The position numbers were made by a program, and so were the translations under genes. A stretch of 64,000 nucleotides of DNA from Nitrospirota bacterium. Its GTDB lineage: Bacteria; Nitrospirota; Nitrospiria; Nitrospirales; Nitrospiraceae. The stretch is taken from positions 248,001 through 312,000 of the forward strand of contig JBFMAX010000004.1 in assembly GCA_040755395.1 (NCBI GenBank), read 5' to 3'. Below the pieces are notes generated by a model, which saw nothing but the letters and a program-made list of their open reading frames with translations, was not told the DNA's origin and made no database searches. Shown piece by piece: positions 50,869-58,767 of the stretch (its first letter is position 1; every line of letters starts with the position of its first letter).

Positions 50869-51831
50869 ATGGAACCGAAAGTGAACTACGTCCTGGTCGG
50901 AGTCTTCGTCGTGGTGCTGGGTGTCGTTTTGCTCGGTATCGTGCTGTGGCTCGGCAAGGGCGAGTACGGGACCGCGCATGATCGGTACTACGCCTTCATG
51001 CGGGAATCGGTCGCCGGTCTGAGCGTGAACTCGCCGGTGAAGTATCGCGGCGTGGAAGTCGGGTACGTGGCCGATATCCGGCTCAATCCCGATAATCCGG
51101 AGGAAGTGCGGCTCACGTTGGACATCACCCGCGGTACGCCGATCAAAGAGGATACGGTCGCGGTCCTTCACGTCCAGGGGTTGACCGGCTTTGCCATCGT
51201 GGACCTCACCGGCGGGACCCGCGACTCGCCGCCCCTGTCGGCCAAGCCTGGCCAAGAGTATGCGGTGATCAAGACCGGGCCGTCGCTGCTCGCGCGGTTG
51301 GACAGCGCGGTGTCGCGGCTGCTGGAAGACCAGTCGCTGTCCCGGCTGTTGGCCAATCTCAACACGCTGGCGCAGGACGCCCGCGGCGTGATCGACGAGG
51401 AGAACCGTACGGCGCTGAAGCAGATCCTGTCGGATCTGGCCACGGTCAGCCATACCCTGGCGGCGCGGAGCGAGCGCGTGGATCAAGGGGTGGCACACGC
51501 GGCGCAGACGGCGGAGCATCTCGCCAAGCTGAGCCGCACCCTCAACGAACAAGTCCCGTCCCTGCTGGAACGGGTCAATAAAAGCGCCGCGGCCTTGCAG
51601 ACGATGACGGAAGAGATGGCCCGCGCCGGCAAGGCCGTCGGCGCGGTCGTGAACGAGACCAGGCCGAACGTCGAACAGTTCTCCCGCCAGACCTTGGCCG
51701 AGACCGGCCTGTTGATCGCGGAGCTCCGGCAACTGACCGCCACGTTGCAGCGCGTCGCCCGGCAGATCGAGCGGGAACCGAACGCCCTGGTTTTCGGCGG
51801 GTCGCCGCAGCCGAGAGGGCCGGGGGAATGA
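50869..51831 (+). CDS. mlaD: MCE/MlaD-family substrate-binding protein
   Basis: A 320-residue periplasmic protein anchored by an N-terminal helix (YVLVGVFVVVLGVVLLGIVLWL). Residues ~38-118 are the MCE domain (SVAGLSVNSPVKYRGVEVGYVADIRL, VRLTLDITRGTPIKEDTVAVLHVQGLTG). The rest is a long helical region rich in alanine and glutamate, as in PqiB/YebT- and MlaD-type proteins that form a channel or tube for lipids. The start follows GAGAGGATACGG. Its stop overlaps the frame that leads into the lipoprotein gene. Confidence 0.93.
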   Translation: MEPKVNYVLVGVFVVVLGVVLLGIVLWLGKGEYGTAHDRYYAFMRESVAGLSVNSPVKYRGVEVGYVADIRLNPDNPEEVRLTLDITRGTPIKEDTVAVLHVQGLTGFAIVDLTGGTRDSPPLSAKPGQEYAVIKTGPSLLARLDSAVSRLLEDQSLSRLLANLNTLAQDARGVIDEENRTALKQILSDLATVSHTLAARSERVDQGVAHAAQTAEHLAKLSRTLNEQVPSLLERVNKSAAALQTMTEEMARAGKAVGAVVNETRPNVEQFSRQTLAETGLLIAELRQLTATLQRVARQIEREPNALVFGGSPQPRGPGE

Positions 51832-51836
51832 GAGTA

Positions 51837-51915
51837 ACAAGTTCGAAGTTCGAGGTTCGAAGTTCGATGTGGACGGAGCTTCGACCTCGAACCTCGACCT
51901 TCGAACCTCGAACGC
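51837..51915. repeat. Palindromic word repeat (GTTCGAA words)
   Basis: AAGTTCGAAGTTCGAGGTTC on the left mirrors GACCTCGAACCTCGACCTTC and GAACCTCGAACG on the right around GATGTGGACGGAGC. It is the clearest example in the window: both arms consist only of 6-7-base variants of one word and its complement. Confidence 0.85.
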
Positions 51916-51941
51916 TGCCTGGTCGAGTGAGGATGCCGAGC

Positions 51942-52586
51942 ATGGTGAGCCGAGGGGTGCAGACAGTCATCGGCGCGCTGGTCGCGACGACGCTCGCGGC
52001 CTGTCTCTCGCCGAGATCGGAAAGCGGCCCGATCCACACCTACCTGCTGCGCGCCGAAGAGTTTACGTGGGCCGACAAGGAACCGGTCGGCCGAACCGCC
52101 GCCTCGCCGGTGTTGCTGGTCGGCCTGCCACAGGCGGAGGCGGGATTCGACACGCCGCGCATGGCCTATGTGACGCGACCCTATGAAGTGCGGTACTACG
52201 CCGTCAACCAGTGGGCCGACACGCCGGCCCGCATGCTGGCCCCGCTGCTGGTGCAGGCGCTCGAGAAGAGCGGAGTCTGGCAAGCCGTGATCCCGATGCC
52301 GAGTTCGTTCCGCGGGGACTATCGCCTCGACACGCTGGACGTGGCGCTGGAGCAGCAGTTTCTGGAGACCCCCAGCCGCGTCCGCGTGGCCCTACGCGCG
52401 CAGTTGATCGATCTGAAGGAACCGGGCGTGATCGGGACGCGCCGATTTGAAGTGTTCGAGCCCGCGCCCAGCGAGGATGCCTACGGCGGCGCGCTGGGGG
52501 CCAACCGGGCGGTGACGAAATTGCTCGACCAGATCGCGCGATGGGCGGTCGCGTGTCTCAGTAAACATCCGGACTGTACACAGTGA
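51942..52586 (+). CDS. ABC-type transport auxiliary lipoprotein (PqiC-like)
   Basis: A 214-residue outer-membrane or periplasmic lipoprotein ending the Mla-type operon. The lipobox TLAAC places the acylated cysteine at residue 21. Typical blocks are IHTYLLRAEEF, SPVLLVGLPQAEAGFDTPRMAYVTRPYEVRYYAVNQWADTPARML and VALEQQFLETPSRVRVALRAQLID. The ATG at 51942 is chosen because GTGAGG lies nine bases upstream; an in-frame start at 51828 would translate the palindromic repeat. The protein probably links the MCE tube to the outer membrane. Confidence 0.88.
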   Translation: MVSRGVQTVIGALVATTLAACLSPRSESGPIHTYLLRAEEFTWADKEPVGRTAASPVLLVGLPQAEAGFDTPRMAYVTRPYEVRYYAVNQWADTPARMLAPLLVQALEKSGVWQAVIPMPSSFRGDYRLDTLDVALEQQFLETPSRVRVALRAQLIDLKEPGVIGTRRFEVFEPAPSEDAYGGALGANRAVTKLLDQIARWAVACLSKHPDCTQ

Positions 52587-52613
52587 CGGAGCGCGGACGT
52601 GGTGCGTGATGAA

Positions 52614-52700
52614 AATTCCCCCTCCCCCTCGCCCTCTCCCACAAAGGGGAGAGGGTACACACGTTCTCTCTTCCCCCTTGATGGGGGAGGGACGGGTGGG
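52614..52700. repeat. C-run/G-run hairpins
   Basis: CCCTCGCCCTCTCCCACAAA followed by GGGGAGAGGGTACAC makes one hairpin; CTTCCCCCTTGATGGGGGAG makes a second. They fill most of the gap after the lipoprotein gene and may terminate the Mla-type operon. Confidence 0.65.
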
Positions 52701-52759
52701 GGTGTCGCTATTCGCTGCCCGCTTTTGGCTCGTTCCACATCAGCCGCTGATACCGTGCC

Positions 52760-53236
52760 ATGAAATCTTCATTGAGAACGGGCTTGAGTTTCGGGTTGAC
52801 CTCGGGTGTTATCACGACGCTGGGACTGATGGTCGGCCTTCATTCCGGCACCCATTCGAAGGCTGTGGTCATCGGAGGGATTCTGACCATCGCCGTCGCG
52901 GACGCCCTGTCGGACGCCCTGGGCATCCATGTCGCCGAAGAATCGAAAAACAGCGGGACGACGCTGGAAATCTGGGAATCGACGATCGCCACGTTTCTCG
53001 CGAAGTTCGTGATCGCGATGACCTTCGCCGTCCCGGTATTCCTGCTTCCTCTCGAGACGGCGGTCGGCGTCAGCGTCGTCTGGGGGTTGACCTTGTTGGC
53101 CGCGCTGAGTTTTGTGCTGGCCCGGGCGCAGCAGATCGCGCCGTGGAAAGTCATCGGTGAACATCTGCTCATCGGTGTCTGTGTCGTAGCGATCACCCAC
53201 TATCTGGGGGATTGGATTCGCGAGGCGCTGGGGTAA
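52760..53236 (+). CDS. Short VIT1/CCC1-like membrane protein
   Basis: A 158-residue membrane protein resembling the transmembrane part of VIT/CCC1 iron-manganese transporters. The first helix reads LSFGLTSGVITTLGLMVGL, and the second VVIGGILTIAVADALSDALGIHVAEES with the acidic residues (D and E) used for metal in that family. Three further helices follow. It is shorter than the usual ~230 residues and lacks the cytoplasmic metal-binding insert. No strong ribosome site lies before ATG 52760. Metal transport is a guess from the fold. Confidence 0.72.
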   Translation: MKSSLRTGLSFGLTSGVITTLGLMVGLHSGTHSKAVVIGGILTIAVADALSDALGIHVAEESKNSGTTLEIWESTIATFLAKFVIAMTFAVPVFLLPLETAVGVSVVWGLTLLAALSFVLARAQQIAPWKVIGEHLLIGVCVVAITHYLGDWIREALG

Positions 53237-53237
53237 G

Positions 53238-53385
53238 GCGAGGGGCGCGAGGCGAGTGGCGTGAAGGCGTCAATGGTCATTGGTCGATGGCAAGAGGCTT
53301 TTCACTGGCCCTTTATCCGGAGCTTATTGACCAATGACCGATGACTGTTGACGATCTTCCTCCGGTTGACGAATGACGTGCTCAT
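53238..53385. repeat. Palindromic word repeats (GGCGAGT and CAATGAC words)
   Basis: GCGTCAATGGTCATTGGTCG on the left mirrors TTGACCAATGACCGATGACT on the right. TTGACGAATGACG follows. A shorter array, GAGGGGCGCGAGGCGAGTGG, precedes the first arm. It sits between the VIT-like and AI-2E genes. Confidence 0.75.
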
Positions 53386-53409
53386 CCGGGGTTGATTGCA
53401 CGGCAAACC

Positions 53410-54501
53410 ATGACGACTCGACCGAACCTGCACGAAGAGGACCCGACGAGGCGCGCCATTCGCATCGCGCTGGCCGTGGGCATCCTCGTCCTCAGCGCCG
53501 CGGTTTTCAGCCCGTTTTTCTCCCCTCTCTTGTGGGCGACCGTGCTCTGTTACGCTCTGTATCCTTTGTACAGCCGCCTGGTGCGCGCCACGGGCGGTCG
53601 GCAGACGCTCAGCGCGCTGATCATGTGCGTCATCATGACCATCGGCCTCATCGTGCCGTTGGTCTATCTGTCCATTCTCATCGCAGAAGACCTGGCGGAT
53701 ACCTATCGCGCGGTGGTCGCACTGCTCAAAGAAGGGGACCAGCCCTTGATCGAAGGCTGGCGCCGCTATCCCGTCATCGCCGCGATCGTGCAGGAACTGC
53801 AGAGACTGGAGCGATTGACGGGAACGGAGCTGCGTTCGAGCCTTGCCGAGAACCTGACCGACTTGGGCCGATTGCTCTTCGGGCAACTGACCCGCATCAT
53901 GACCAACGTGTTGTACGGGGTGATGCAGTTGAGCATGATTCTGCTCTGCGCGTTCTATTTTTTTCGGGACGGCGAAACCATTGTCGAGTGGATCCAGTGC
54001 ACCCTGCCGGTACCGGCCGAACGGCAGCGGCTGGTGATCATGCGGTTCGACGAAGTGATCAAGGGCGCGGTGTACGGGAATACGCTCATTGCGTTGCTCG
54101 AAGGATCGATCGGAGGCCTGGCGTTTTGGCTTGTGGGACTGCCCTCCGCCGTGCTCTGGGGGGCGGCCATGGCCGTTCTTGCCTATCTGCCGCTGGTGGG
54201 AGCCGGGCTGATCTGGGTGCCCGCCGCCCTCTGGCTGCTCCTGCAAGGCGCCTATGTCAAAGTCGGTGTGCTGGTTGCGGCCGGAATTATGATCGCCGTG
54301 ACGGATTACCTGGTCCGTACGATCGTGGTCGGAAGCCGATCCCGGCTTCACACATTGCTCGTCTTTTTTTCCGTGTTGGGCGGCATTCACATCTTGGGTC
54401 TGGTCGGAATCGTGGGCGGGCCCCTGGTCGTCGCGGTGGCCATTACGCTGCTGGAGAGTTATCGGATCGAGAAGTCTCCGGTGGTGACCGCGCCATCCTA
54501 G
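53410..54501 (+). CDS. AI-2E family (PerM/TqsA-like) membrane protein
   Basis: A 363-residue polytopic membrane protein of the AI-2E transporter family. The N-terminal helices (IALAVGILVLSAAVFSPFFSPLLWATVLCYALYPLYS) and the C-terminal block (GNTLIALLEGSIGGLAFWLVGLPSAVLWGAAMAVLAYLPLVGAGLIWVPA ... ILGLVGIVGGPLVVA) are characteristic. Some members export autoinducer-2; others move ions or unknown small molecules. ATG 53410 is preferred over an earlier TTG. The gene lies between two palindromic repeats. No partner gene is evident. Confidence 0.9.
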   Translation: MTTRPNLHEEDPTRRAIRIALAVGILVLSAAVFSPFFSPLLWATVLCYALYPLYSRLVRATGGRQTLSALIMCVIMTIGLIVPLVYLSILIAEDLADTYRAVVALLKEGDQPLIEGWRRYPVIAAIVQELQRLERLTGTELRSSLAENLTDLGRLLFGQLTRIMTNVLYGVMQLSMILLCAFYFFRDGETIVEWIQCTLPVPAERQRLVIMRFDEVIKGAVYGNTLIALLEGSIGGLAFWLVGLPSAVLWGAAMAVLAYLPLVGAGLIWVPAALWLLLQGAYVKVGVLVAAGIMIAVTDYLVRTIVVGSRSRLHTLLVFFSVLGGIHILGLVGIVGGPLVVAVAITLLESYRIEKSPVVTAPS

Positions 54502-54539
54502 CACCCGCGAGCCTTCGGCCCGCGCTGAACGGCCGGCAG

Positions 54540-54602
54540 CTTCCCCCTTGCCTCCTCTCCCCCATCCTGGGTGAGAAAGGAGGGTGAGGGGGGCGATTTT
54601 CA
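54540..54602. repeat. C-run/G-run hairpin
   Basis: CTTCCCCCTTGCCTCCTCTC and CCCATCCTGGGTGAGAAAG, with GGAGGGTGAGGGGGGCGAT downstream, make an imperfect inverted repeat related to those at 11530 and 52614. Confidence 0.55.
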
Positions 54603-54655
54603 TGCTGCCGGGTGGGCCCGAAGGCCCATCCCGGCTGTTTGCCGAGCGGTGACTT

Positions 54656-55588
54656 ATGAGCCTTCGCAGCGGCGTCGTCCTGGCGGGTGGGATTCTCCGC
54701 GTGGCGGTGCGCAAGTTTGCCCAGGTCAACGGGTTGTTTCTCGCGAGCGGGCTGGCCTTCAGCCTGATTCTCTACGCGATCCCGCTGGCGCTCATCATGA
54801 TTTCTCTTCTCGGATACACGGTGCTGGGGTCCGCGCAGGCGATGAGCGAAGTCGAGTCCGTGATCCGGCGTTTCCTGCCTCGATCCCAGCAGGCATTTGC
54901 CGAGAACGTCGCCTCGATCGTGGCCAACCGCGGCCTGCTCGGCGCGGCCGGCTTCGTGTCGTTCCTGGTGTTCAGCACGACCGTATTCGGATCCATTCGA
55001 TTTGTTCTGAACATCGTGTTCGAGGCCGGTCCGGGCCGGAGTTTTCTTGGGGGCATCGCGCGCGATCTGCTCATGCTGGCGTTCTGCGTCGCGTTGGTCC
55101 TAATCGCGATCGTCGCGGGTTGGCTGCTGGATCAGGTCCGCGCCGCCGGCGATCATCTCCCGTGGCTGGCGCCGCTCTGGGAGTTCGTTGTCCGCGCGGT
55201 CAGAACGCTGCTCGCACTCGCGTTGGCCGGGGGCTTGATCTACGGCTTGTACCGTTTTTCTCCCGCCAAGACGTTGAGCCCGGACGCGCTCGCCGTCGGA
55301 TCCCTGGCGGCACTGGCGCTGTTCGAAGTGGCCAGGCGAAGCTTCGCCTGGTACATCGAGTTCGCCCAGTCGAGCATCGCGTTATACGGCGCGCTCAGCG
55401 GTCTCGTGTTTCTGTTCTTTTGGCTGTACTATGCCTCGGCGGTCTTTGTCTTGGGTGCGGCGGCGGGCTGGGCGTATGAGCATATGAAGCGCGCCGACTC
55501 CGGCTCAATCGCAACGCCGGCGCTCGGCCTCGCTATGATCGCCATCATGCCGCATCTGGGCGATTGGATTCGGAAGGCGTTGCGGTGA
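54656..55588 (+). CDS. YihY/BrkB-family membrane protein
   Basis: A 310-residue integral membrane protein with six hydrophobic segments. Family landmarks are NGLFLASGLAFSLILYAIPLALIMISLLG, IVANRGLLGAAGFVSFLVFSTTVFGSIRFVLNIVFEA and SSIALYGALSGLVFLFFWLYYASAVFVLGAAAGWAYEH. Members were formerly called ribonuclease BN, but they are not nucleases; function remains unclear. ATG 54656 is the likely start, giving a typical length. A C-terminal amphipathic tail ends the protein. Confidence 0.9.
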   Translation: MSLRSGVVLAGGILRVAVRKFAQVNGLFLASGLAFSLILYAIPLALIMISLLGYTVLGSAQAMSEVESVIRRFLPRSQQAFAENVASIVANRGLLGAAGFVSFLVFSTTVFGSIRFVLNIVFEAGPGRSFLGGIARDLLMLAFCVALVLIAIVAGWLLDQVRAAGDHLPWLAPLWEFVVRAVRTLLALALAGGLIYGLYRFSPAKTLSPDALAVGSLAALALFEVARRSFAWYIEFAQSSIALYGALSGLVFLFFWLYYASAVFVLGAAAGWAYEHMKRADSGSIATPALGLAMIAIMPHLGDWIRKALR

Positions 55589-55681
55589 CTTGCGCGTACG
55601 GCCGAAACACTTGGTCAGGGTAGCGAGGAATAACGAGCGGCATCGCGTTACCTGAGCGCCGAACCGACCGAGACACCGCTC

Positions 55682-57387
55682 GTGGCCTACTTCTCCATGG
55701 AAATCGGCTTGGACCCGTCGATTCCGACCTATGCGGGAGGACTCGGAGTGCTGGCGGGCGACACGATCCGCTCGGCCGCCGATCTGGAAGTGCCCATGGT
55801 TGCGGTGACCTTGCTGCACCGGCGCGGCTACTTCTACCAGCGGCTGGACCACGCTGGCCGACAGACGGAGGAGCCGGTGCTGTGGCCGATCGATGATTTT
55901 CTGGAGCCGGTGGATGGACGAGTTGCGGTGGACATCGAAGGCCGGACCGCGGGAGTCCGCCCTGGCGGTATTCGGTGAAAGGCGTGTCGGGTTTTACCGT
56001 CCCGGTGTACCTCTTGGACACGGACGTGGAGGAGAATCAGCCCGGAGACCGCCGCTTGACGGATGTGCTGTACGGCGGAGACGCGTCCTATCGACTCTGC
56101 CAGGAAGTGGTGCTGGGGTACGGCGGGCTGAAGATCCTACGCGCATTGGGCTATCGCGAGGTGCCGTGCTATCACCTCAACGAAGGGCATGCCGCGCTGC
56201 CGGTTCTGGCCCTGCTGGAGGAGAAACTGGCCGCGCGGGGCGGGACCGGGCCGGTCTCCGCCGAGATGGTCGAGGCCGTGCGCGAGCAATGCGTCTTCAC
56301 CACCCACACGCCCGTGCCGGCCGGCCACGACCAGTTCCCGGCCGACCTCGCCCGCCGCATACTCGGCGAGCGCCGGTGCGGATGGTTGCAGGCCTGCGGG
56401 ACCGGACGGGCGCTGAACATGACCGAGTTGGCGTTGCGCGGTTCCCGGTACATCAACGGCGTCGCCATGAAGCACGGCGAGGTGTCCCAATCCATGTTTC
56501 CGGGCTATCCGATTCACTCGATCACCAACGGGGTCCACGCCGTGACCTGGGCCGCCCCGGCATTCCACGCGCTGTACGATCGCCGCCTGCCGGACTGGCG
56601 GCGCGATCCGTTGTCGCTGCGGTACGCCTTGGGCATTCCCGGCGCGGAGATCTGGGCGGCGCATGCGGAGGCCAAGCGCGCGCTGGTGGAGTTTATCAAT
56701 CGCGAGACGAACGCGGGATTCGATCGCGACGTGCTGACCCTGGGATTCGCCAGACGCGCCACGCTCTACAAGCGGGGCACGCTGGTTTTTCATGACATGG
56801 AGCGCTTGAAGCAGATCGCCCGGCAAGTGGGGCCGTTCCAGCTCGTCTTCGCCGGCAAGGCCCATCCGCGGGACCAGGACGGGAAGGACACGATCCGGCG
56901 GATCCACGAGGCGCGAGACGCGCTCAAAGGCGCCGTCGCGGTCGCCTACCTCAACAATTACGACATGGCGTTGGCGAAGCTCGTCTGTGCCGGCGTCGAC
57001 GTGTGGCTCAATACCCCCCCTGCCGCCCCTGGAAGCCTCCGGGACCAGCGGGATGAAGGCGGCGATCAACGGAGTTCCGAGCCTCAGCGTACTGGACGGC
57101 TGGTGGCTCGAAGGCCATGTCGAGGGAGTCACCGGCTGGTCGATCGGGGAGCGCATCGACGCCTGTCTGGAACCGGCACCAGGGATGGATGCCTGCCATG
57201 CGGCGGCGCTGTATGACAAGCTCGCGAACCAGGTCCTGCCCTGCTTTTATAAGGACCGTGAGCGCTTCATTGGGATCTGCGGCACTGCATCGCCTTGAAC
57301 GGCGCCTTCTTCAACACGCATCGCATGGTGGCCCAGTATCTGCACAACGCTTACTGGCTGGTGGGGCGCTTCGCCCGAGGGTTGTGA
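55682..57387 (+). pseudogene. glgP: Alpha-glucan phosphorylase-like enzyme with three frameshifts
   Basis: Glycogen/alpha-glucan phosphorylase of the ~570-residue type. Pieces in order: [28 protein letters not shown] (frame 1), GFTVPVYLLDTDVEEN through [16 protein letters not shown] to VDVWLNTP (frame 2), [27 protein letters not shown] with the PLP-binding lysine (frame 3), and FFNTHRMVAQYLHNAYW (frame 1). Frameshifts lie near 55960 (one base missing), in a C7 run at 57014-57020 (one extra) and near 57277 (one missing). Corrected, the gene gives 568 residues. The first start, GTG 55682, leaves few residues before the conserved motif. Decay or sequencing error. Confidence 0.87.
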
Positions 57388-57401
57388 TGCCTTTTTTCTC
57401 G

Positions 57402-57803
57402 TCACTCAGGCGCCACGGTTACGTGATCCTTGATCGTTTCATACGCGGCCTCGGAGAGAATCCCTTTCCCCACAAGGTCGTCTCTGGTCCGATAAGGACG
57501 ACCTCCGATGATCGACCTGGCGGTTGTGTCGTCGACTCCGGGCAGCGTTGTGAGCTGATCGAGGGACGCGGTGTTGAGATCGAGTAAACGGCCTTCGTCC
57601 GGACGGTCCCGCGGAGGCCGGTCCAAGCGTTCGACCGCAATATCGGGCGGTCGTTGCACCTGGGGCGGAAACGTCGATCCGGTCCCGGCGGACGCCGTTT
57701 GGTCGAGACGAGGAAACAGGAAGGTCGGCCCCGGCGAGAGGAACATGAAGCCGAACGCTACGATGAGTGGGACGATTCTGGTGGTGCTGGTACGGTGAGT
57801 CAC
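57402..57803 (-). CDS. Helix-hairpin-helix (ComEA-like) secreted protein
   Basis: A 133-residue protein with an N-terminal signal peptide or anchor (TRIVPLIVAFGFMFLSPGPTFLF) and a C-terminal helix-hairpin-helix domain (LLDLNTASLDQLTTLPGVDDTTARSIIGGRPYRTRDDLVGKGILSEAAYETI). Such domains bind DNA; in ComEA they act in natural uptake, and in other secreted members the role is unclear. The middle is proline- and arginine-rich. The gene is convergent with the phosphorylase-like gene, ending 15 bases from it. Confidence 0.85.
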   Translation of the reverse strand: MTHRTSTTRIVPLIVAFGFMFLSPGPTFLFPRLDQTASAGTGSTFPPQVQRPPDIAVERLDRPPRDRPDEGRLLDLNTASLDQLTTLPGVDDTTARSIIGGRPYRTRDDLVGKGILSEAAYETIKDHVTVAPE

Positions 57804-58094
57804 GGAGCTGTCTCCTTGTGAAAGTCCGCTTACGTCTCTATCTTAAATTGTTAGACGATAGCCGTGTCGAACTGTTTCCACGAAGATGGTCTGATGCTTC
57901 GGTGACGCGGTGTTTCGGGCTGTGTTAGGCTATGTCCGCGTCAACGGCCTGGAACGGAGCCTGTCTCGTTTCGCTCCGGCCAGACCACTATTTTTTGTCT
58001 TAGCCCGAACGGGGTTGAGCCCGGCTATGCCGTCACATCGGGCGCGGAACGGCCGGAACGTGTGTCCTCGTCGGCGGTGAAAGGAGTGCCCTCC

Positions 58095-58526
58095 ATGAAC
58101 GTATCGGTCGGGAAAGTCGTGTCGGTCGAATATACCCTGCGGATCGATGAGGAAGACATCGTCGACACGAATGTCGGCGCCGATCCCTTGATCTATCAGC
58201 ACGGGGCGCAGGAAATTCTGCCCGGCTTGGAGAAGGGGCTGGAAGGCATGGCGGTCGGCGAGAGCAAGCGGATCGAGGTGAGTCCCGCCGAGGGCTACGG
58301 CGACGTGCATCCTGAAGGGTTCTTCGAGATCGCCAAAGATCGGATTGCGCCGGACGCCTTGCGCGTCGGGGCGAAGCTCCAGGGTGAAGCGCCGGATGGG
58401 ACGCCGGTGTTCCCGCGCGTGGCCGAGATCCGGGAGGAGACGGTCGTGTTGGACTTAAATCATCCGCTGGCCGGCAAGACCCTCTACTTCGATGTGAAGG
58501 TGCTGGATATCAAGCAGTCCTCATGA
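58095..58526 (+). CDS. FKBP-type peptidyl-prolyl isomerase (SlyD-like)
   Basis: A 143-residue cytoplasmic foldase. The FKBP domain is split by the IF insert as in SlyD: VSVEYTLRIDEEDIVDTN, QEILPGLEKGLEGMAVGESKRIEVSPAEGYG, then HPEGFFEIAKDRIAPDALRVGAKLQG and ETVVLDLNHPLAGKTLYFDVKVLDI. The C-terminal histidine-rich metal-binding tail of E. coli SlyD is absent. AAAGGAG eight bases before ATG 58095 supports this start over an in-frame one at 58062. It acts as a chaperone and prolyl isomerase. Confidence 0.93.
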   Translation: MNVSVGKVVSVEYTLRIDEEDIVDTNVGADPLIYQHGAQEILPGLEKGLEGMAVGESKRIEVSPAEGYGDVHPEGFFEIAKDRIAPDALRVGAKLQGEAPDGTPVFPRVAEIREETVVLDLNHPLAGKTLYFDVKVLDIKQSS

Positions 58527-58569
58527 GCCTGCGGCCCGACCCGTTGCAACGCAAAGGGGGAAGGGTGAG

Positions 58570-58711
58570 GCACGGATCGCCAACCGTCAAACGTTTCCCG
58601 TTCTCCGTTACTCGTTCCCCGATTGACGGTTGTCGATTGACGAATGACGTTTGACGAATGACGAGTCGCGCCGGGACCCATTGCATCCGGGAGCAATGGG
58701 TGCCCGCCAGT
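58570..58711. repeat. Palindromic word repeat (TTGACGA words) plus a shared hairpin
   Basis: GATTGACGGTTGTCGATTGA and CGAATGACGTTTGACGAATG form a word array with weak complements (CCAACCGTCAAACG) at its left. From 58671 CCGGGACCCATTGC pairs with GCAATGGGT and CCCG. The same stem occurs at 62527-62563, also beside a TGACGAATGACGAG word. It fills the gap before the gene at 58768. Confidence 0.7.
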
Positions 58712-58767
58712 GGCGCTCGTTTCGCGACCATCCGAGTGGCGCTGATGGCTGTTGGCTGAAAGCGATT

